From Methylobacterium gregans (GTDB lineage: Bacteria; Pseudomonadota; Alphaproteobacteria; Rhizobiales; Beijerinckiaceae): a stretch of 50,418 nt of DNA. A program made the translations under genes and the position numbers. Each line of letters opens with the position of its first letter. The first letter of the stretch is position 1. Positions 49,182 to 50,418 of the stretch are shown here, in pieces. The stretch is from contig NZ_BPQM01000126.1 of assembly GCF_022179245.1 (NCBI RefSeq), positions 1 through 50,418 of the forward strand, written 5' to 3'. The notes under the pieces are model-generated. The model saw only the letters and a list, made by a program, of their open reading frames with translations. It had not been told where the DNA came from and ran no database searches.

Positions 49182-49346
49182 TCAGTTGAGCTGGGCCGAG
49201 ATCGAACCGAACTTCACGTTCAGCTGGGAGCCGATGGTCTTCAGGGTGCCGATGATCACGACCGCGATCAGGGCGGCGATCATGCCGTACTCGATCGCGG
49301 TGGCGCCGGACTCGTCAGAGGCGAAGCGCTTGAACACAGACGTCAT
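49182..49346 (-). CDS. flp: Flp/Fap-type major pilin
   Basis: This 54-residue gene encodes the pilin subunit of the Tad pilus. It reads MTSVFKRFASDESGATAIEY, then GMIAALIAVVIIGTL. The prepilin peptidase site is G/ATAIEYG with the conserved Glu and Tyr, followed by one hydrophobic helix and a short polar tail. CpaA, 155 bases downstream on the same strand, is its processing enzyme. An untranslated region with strong dyads lies upstream. Confidence 0.93.
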   Translation of the reverse strand: MTSVFKRFASDESGATAIEYGMIAALIAVVIIGTLKTIGSQLNVKFGSISAQLN

Positions 49347-49723
49347 GGGAGCGATCCTTGGTGCAACGACTTTCGAGGGCCGTCGAAGCTCTGAGGTCTC
49401 GATCGGCGACGGATGCAGGATGTCTCAGAGCGCCTTGAAATTCGGTTAAGTCGATCCGCCTCATCCCGACCTCTCGGGAGCGGTTTGATCTTGGTGAAGA
49501 AGGCGTTAGCGCGTTGTGGATAGGGCGCGGAACCTGTCGGCGGCTCAAGGTTTAGGGGCGGACAGTGCGCCTGACGCGGATTGCTGCGGGCTGGCCTTCG
49601 GGCCGCCGATCCGGAGGTGGGCTTAGGCCTTCCTTCACCATTCCGCGCTCTTGTATCCGGCAGATGCGGATCCGCCGCCCGCGCGGCCGGCGGCCGCGTG
49701 AGACCCTCGGAGTTCCGCTGGCC
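49347..49723. promoter_or_regulatory. Divergent intergenic region of flp and the CpaC-N-like gene, with dyads
   Basis: About 377 bases without a gene. It holds TTCGA/TCGAA (49372-49387) and, 28 bases apart, the perfect 8-bp arms GCTCTGAG (49388-49395) and CTCAGAGC (49424-49431). Both would lie in the 5' leader of flp. A small dyad, CCCGA/TCGGG, lies near 49465. Promoters for both directions must be here; no clear -35/-10 or sigma54 box is seen. Confidence 0.45.
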
Positions 49724-50257
49724 ATGCGCCGTATCCTGCCCCGCCTCGCCAAGAGCTTGGCCAAGGGCCTGGCCAAGGGCCTCGTGACCGGCCCCGCTGC
49801 CGGCCTCGGCCCGGTCGCCGGCCTGCTGCTCGCGGCCTCGGCCGCCGCGGCGGCGCCCGAGACGCCGCCCGTCGTTACGGTCTTCGTCGACAACGCCAAG
49901 GTGATGCGCCTGCCGGAGCGGACCCAGACGATCATCGTCGGCAACCCGATCATCGCCGACGTGACCCTGCAGAAGAACGGCGTGATCGTGCTCACGGGCA
50001 AGAGCTTTGGCTCGACCAACCTCATCGCCCTCGACAGCACGGGCGCGATGATCGCCGAGACGACGATCCGGGTCGACGCCGCGCAGACCTCCGTGGTCAC
50101 GGTCCAGCGCGGGGCGCTCGATCGGAACTCCTATTCCTGCACGCCGGTCTGCCAGCCCTCGGCCCAGCTCGGCGACGCGGCCGAGTATTACGGCTCGGTC
50201 AGCGGCCAGGCGGATTCCCGCCGCAAGATGGCGACGGGCGGCGGGCCGGAGCGCTGA
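49724..50257 (+). CDS. Stand-alone pilus-assembly (CpaC N-terminal-domain) protein
   Basis: This 177-residue secreted protein consists of the domain found at the N-terminus of CpaC-type secretins (T2SS-T3SS_pil_N-like) without the secretin part. It has a signal peptide with an unusual basic repeat, LAKSLAKGLAKGLVTG, then a hydrophobic core ending in AAAAAPE. The domain (about 55-130) contains VFVDNAKVMRLPERTQTIIV followed by GNPIIADVTLQKNGVIVLTG and SFGSTNLIALDSTGAMIAE. A short C-terminal part has YSCTPVCQP, a Cys pair three residues apart. It is divergent from flp. The ATG at 49724 is chosen to keep the signal peptide. It probably acts with CpaC in the periplasm, by homology only. Confidence 0.8.
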   Translation: MRRILPRLAKSLAKGLAKGLVTGPAAGLGPVAGLLLAASAAAAAPETPPVVTVFVDNAKVMRLPERTQTIIVGNPIIADVTLQKNGVIVLTGKSFGSTNLIALDSTGAMIAETTIRVDAAQTSVVTVQRGALDRNSYSCTPVCQPSAQLGDAAEYYGSVSGQADSRRKMATGGGPER

Positions 50258-50281
50258 GGGAAGCGCCTCCGGCAGCCGGCC

Positions 50282-50418
50282 TCAGAGGGTCTGGTTGTAG
50301 GCGCCGACCTCCTCGTTCTGGCGGAGGACGGCGTCGACGGCGGCGAACATGGCGCGCAGGCGCGCCTCCGAGACCGGGCTCTCCACCACCACGACGAGCT
50401 CGGGCTTGTTCGAGGAGG
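50282..50418 (-). CDS. C-terminal end of an unidentified protein (partial)
   Basis: An open frame on the minus strand enters at the window edge and stops at 50282. The 45 visible residues read NKPELVVVVESPVSEARLRA followed by MFAAVDAVLRQNEEVGAYNQ and TL, probably a strand and two helices. I cannot assign a family. It converges on the pilus-domain gene with a 24-base gap. Confidence 0.55.
   Translation of the reverse strand, partial: SSNKPELVVVVESPVSEARLRAMFAAVDAVLRQNEEVGAYNQTL

Noticed and set aside
1..50418. CRISPR arrays, tRNA or rRNA genes, insertion sequences, prophage
   Set aside because: No regularly spaced repeats, no cloverleaf or rRNA sequence, no transposase, integrase or phage protein were seen on either strand.

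Overview
The window is GC-rich (about 70 %), densely coded, and reads as ordinary chromosome of an alphaproteobacterium of the Hyphomicrobiales (Rhizobiales). The gene content and order, such as DUF177-plsX-fabH-ihfA, rplU-rpmA-obgE-proBA-nadD-rsfS-rlmH-envC-ctpA and the Tad pilus locus, together with Methylobacterium-like intergenic repeats, point to Methylobacteriaceae; the genus is an inference. I see no rRNA, tRNA, CRISPR array, insertion sequence or prophage.

Layout. 0-9 kb: the end of dxs, then a minus-strand block with tsaD, a two-domain acetyltransferase and gpsA joined by 4-nt overlaps, a stand-alone molbindin, a DUF2293 protein, ihfA-fabH-plsX-DUF177-CBP3 chaperone, and plus-strand bamE. 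9.1-9.5 kb: a gene-free stretch carrying a large inverted repeat. 9.5-20.1 kb: a minus-strand trio, UDP-glucose dehydrogenase (rkpK), a 2477-residue FAS-like iterative polyketide synthase (rkpA) and an alpha-oxoamine synthase (rkpG). 20.4-26.3 kb: argB, a HAD phosphatase, a zincin, an O-antigen-ligase-like membrane protein, DUF2937, a WD40 protein and a YoaK-type membrane protein. 26.5-30 kb: a single-domain response regulator, small secreted proteins, DUF2939, rppH and a divergent polysaccharide deacetylase. 30-40.5 kb: ctpA, an EnvC-like protein, rlmH, rsfS, nadD, proA, proB, a vapBC-like pair, obgE, an acetyltransferase, rpmA and rplU. 40.5-50.3 kb: a Tad/Flp pilus locus (tadC, tadB, tadA, cpaE, cpaD, cpaC, cpaB, cpaA, flp) with a divergent plus-strand protein consisting of the CpaC N-terminal domain.

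How the genes work together. The most interesting unit is rkpK-rkpA-rkpG. The synthase has the animal-FAS domain order KS-AT-DH-(pseudo)MT-(pseudo)KR-ER-KR-ACP and ends at the ACP without a thioesterase. A 4-nt overlap couples it to an enzyme of the family that condenses acyl thioesters with amino acids by decarboxylation. The predicted product is a long reduced acyl chain released as a sphingoid-like alpha-amino ketone, perhaps a lipid anchor for a uronic-acid-containing surface polysaccharide, as proposed for the homologous rkp-1 region of Sinorhizobium and the wcb capsule genes of Burkholderia. The rkpHIJ and capsule-export genes are not in this window.

A second oddity is a toxin-antitoxin pair wedged between obgE and proB. 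It is tied to proB by a 4-nt overlap, and its PIN-domain toxin appears to lack a conserved catalytic glutamate. The rest is mainly conserved housekeeping.
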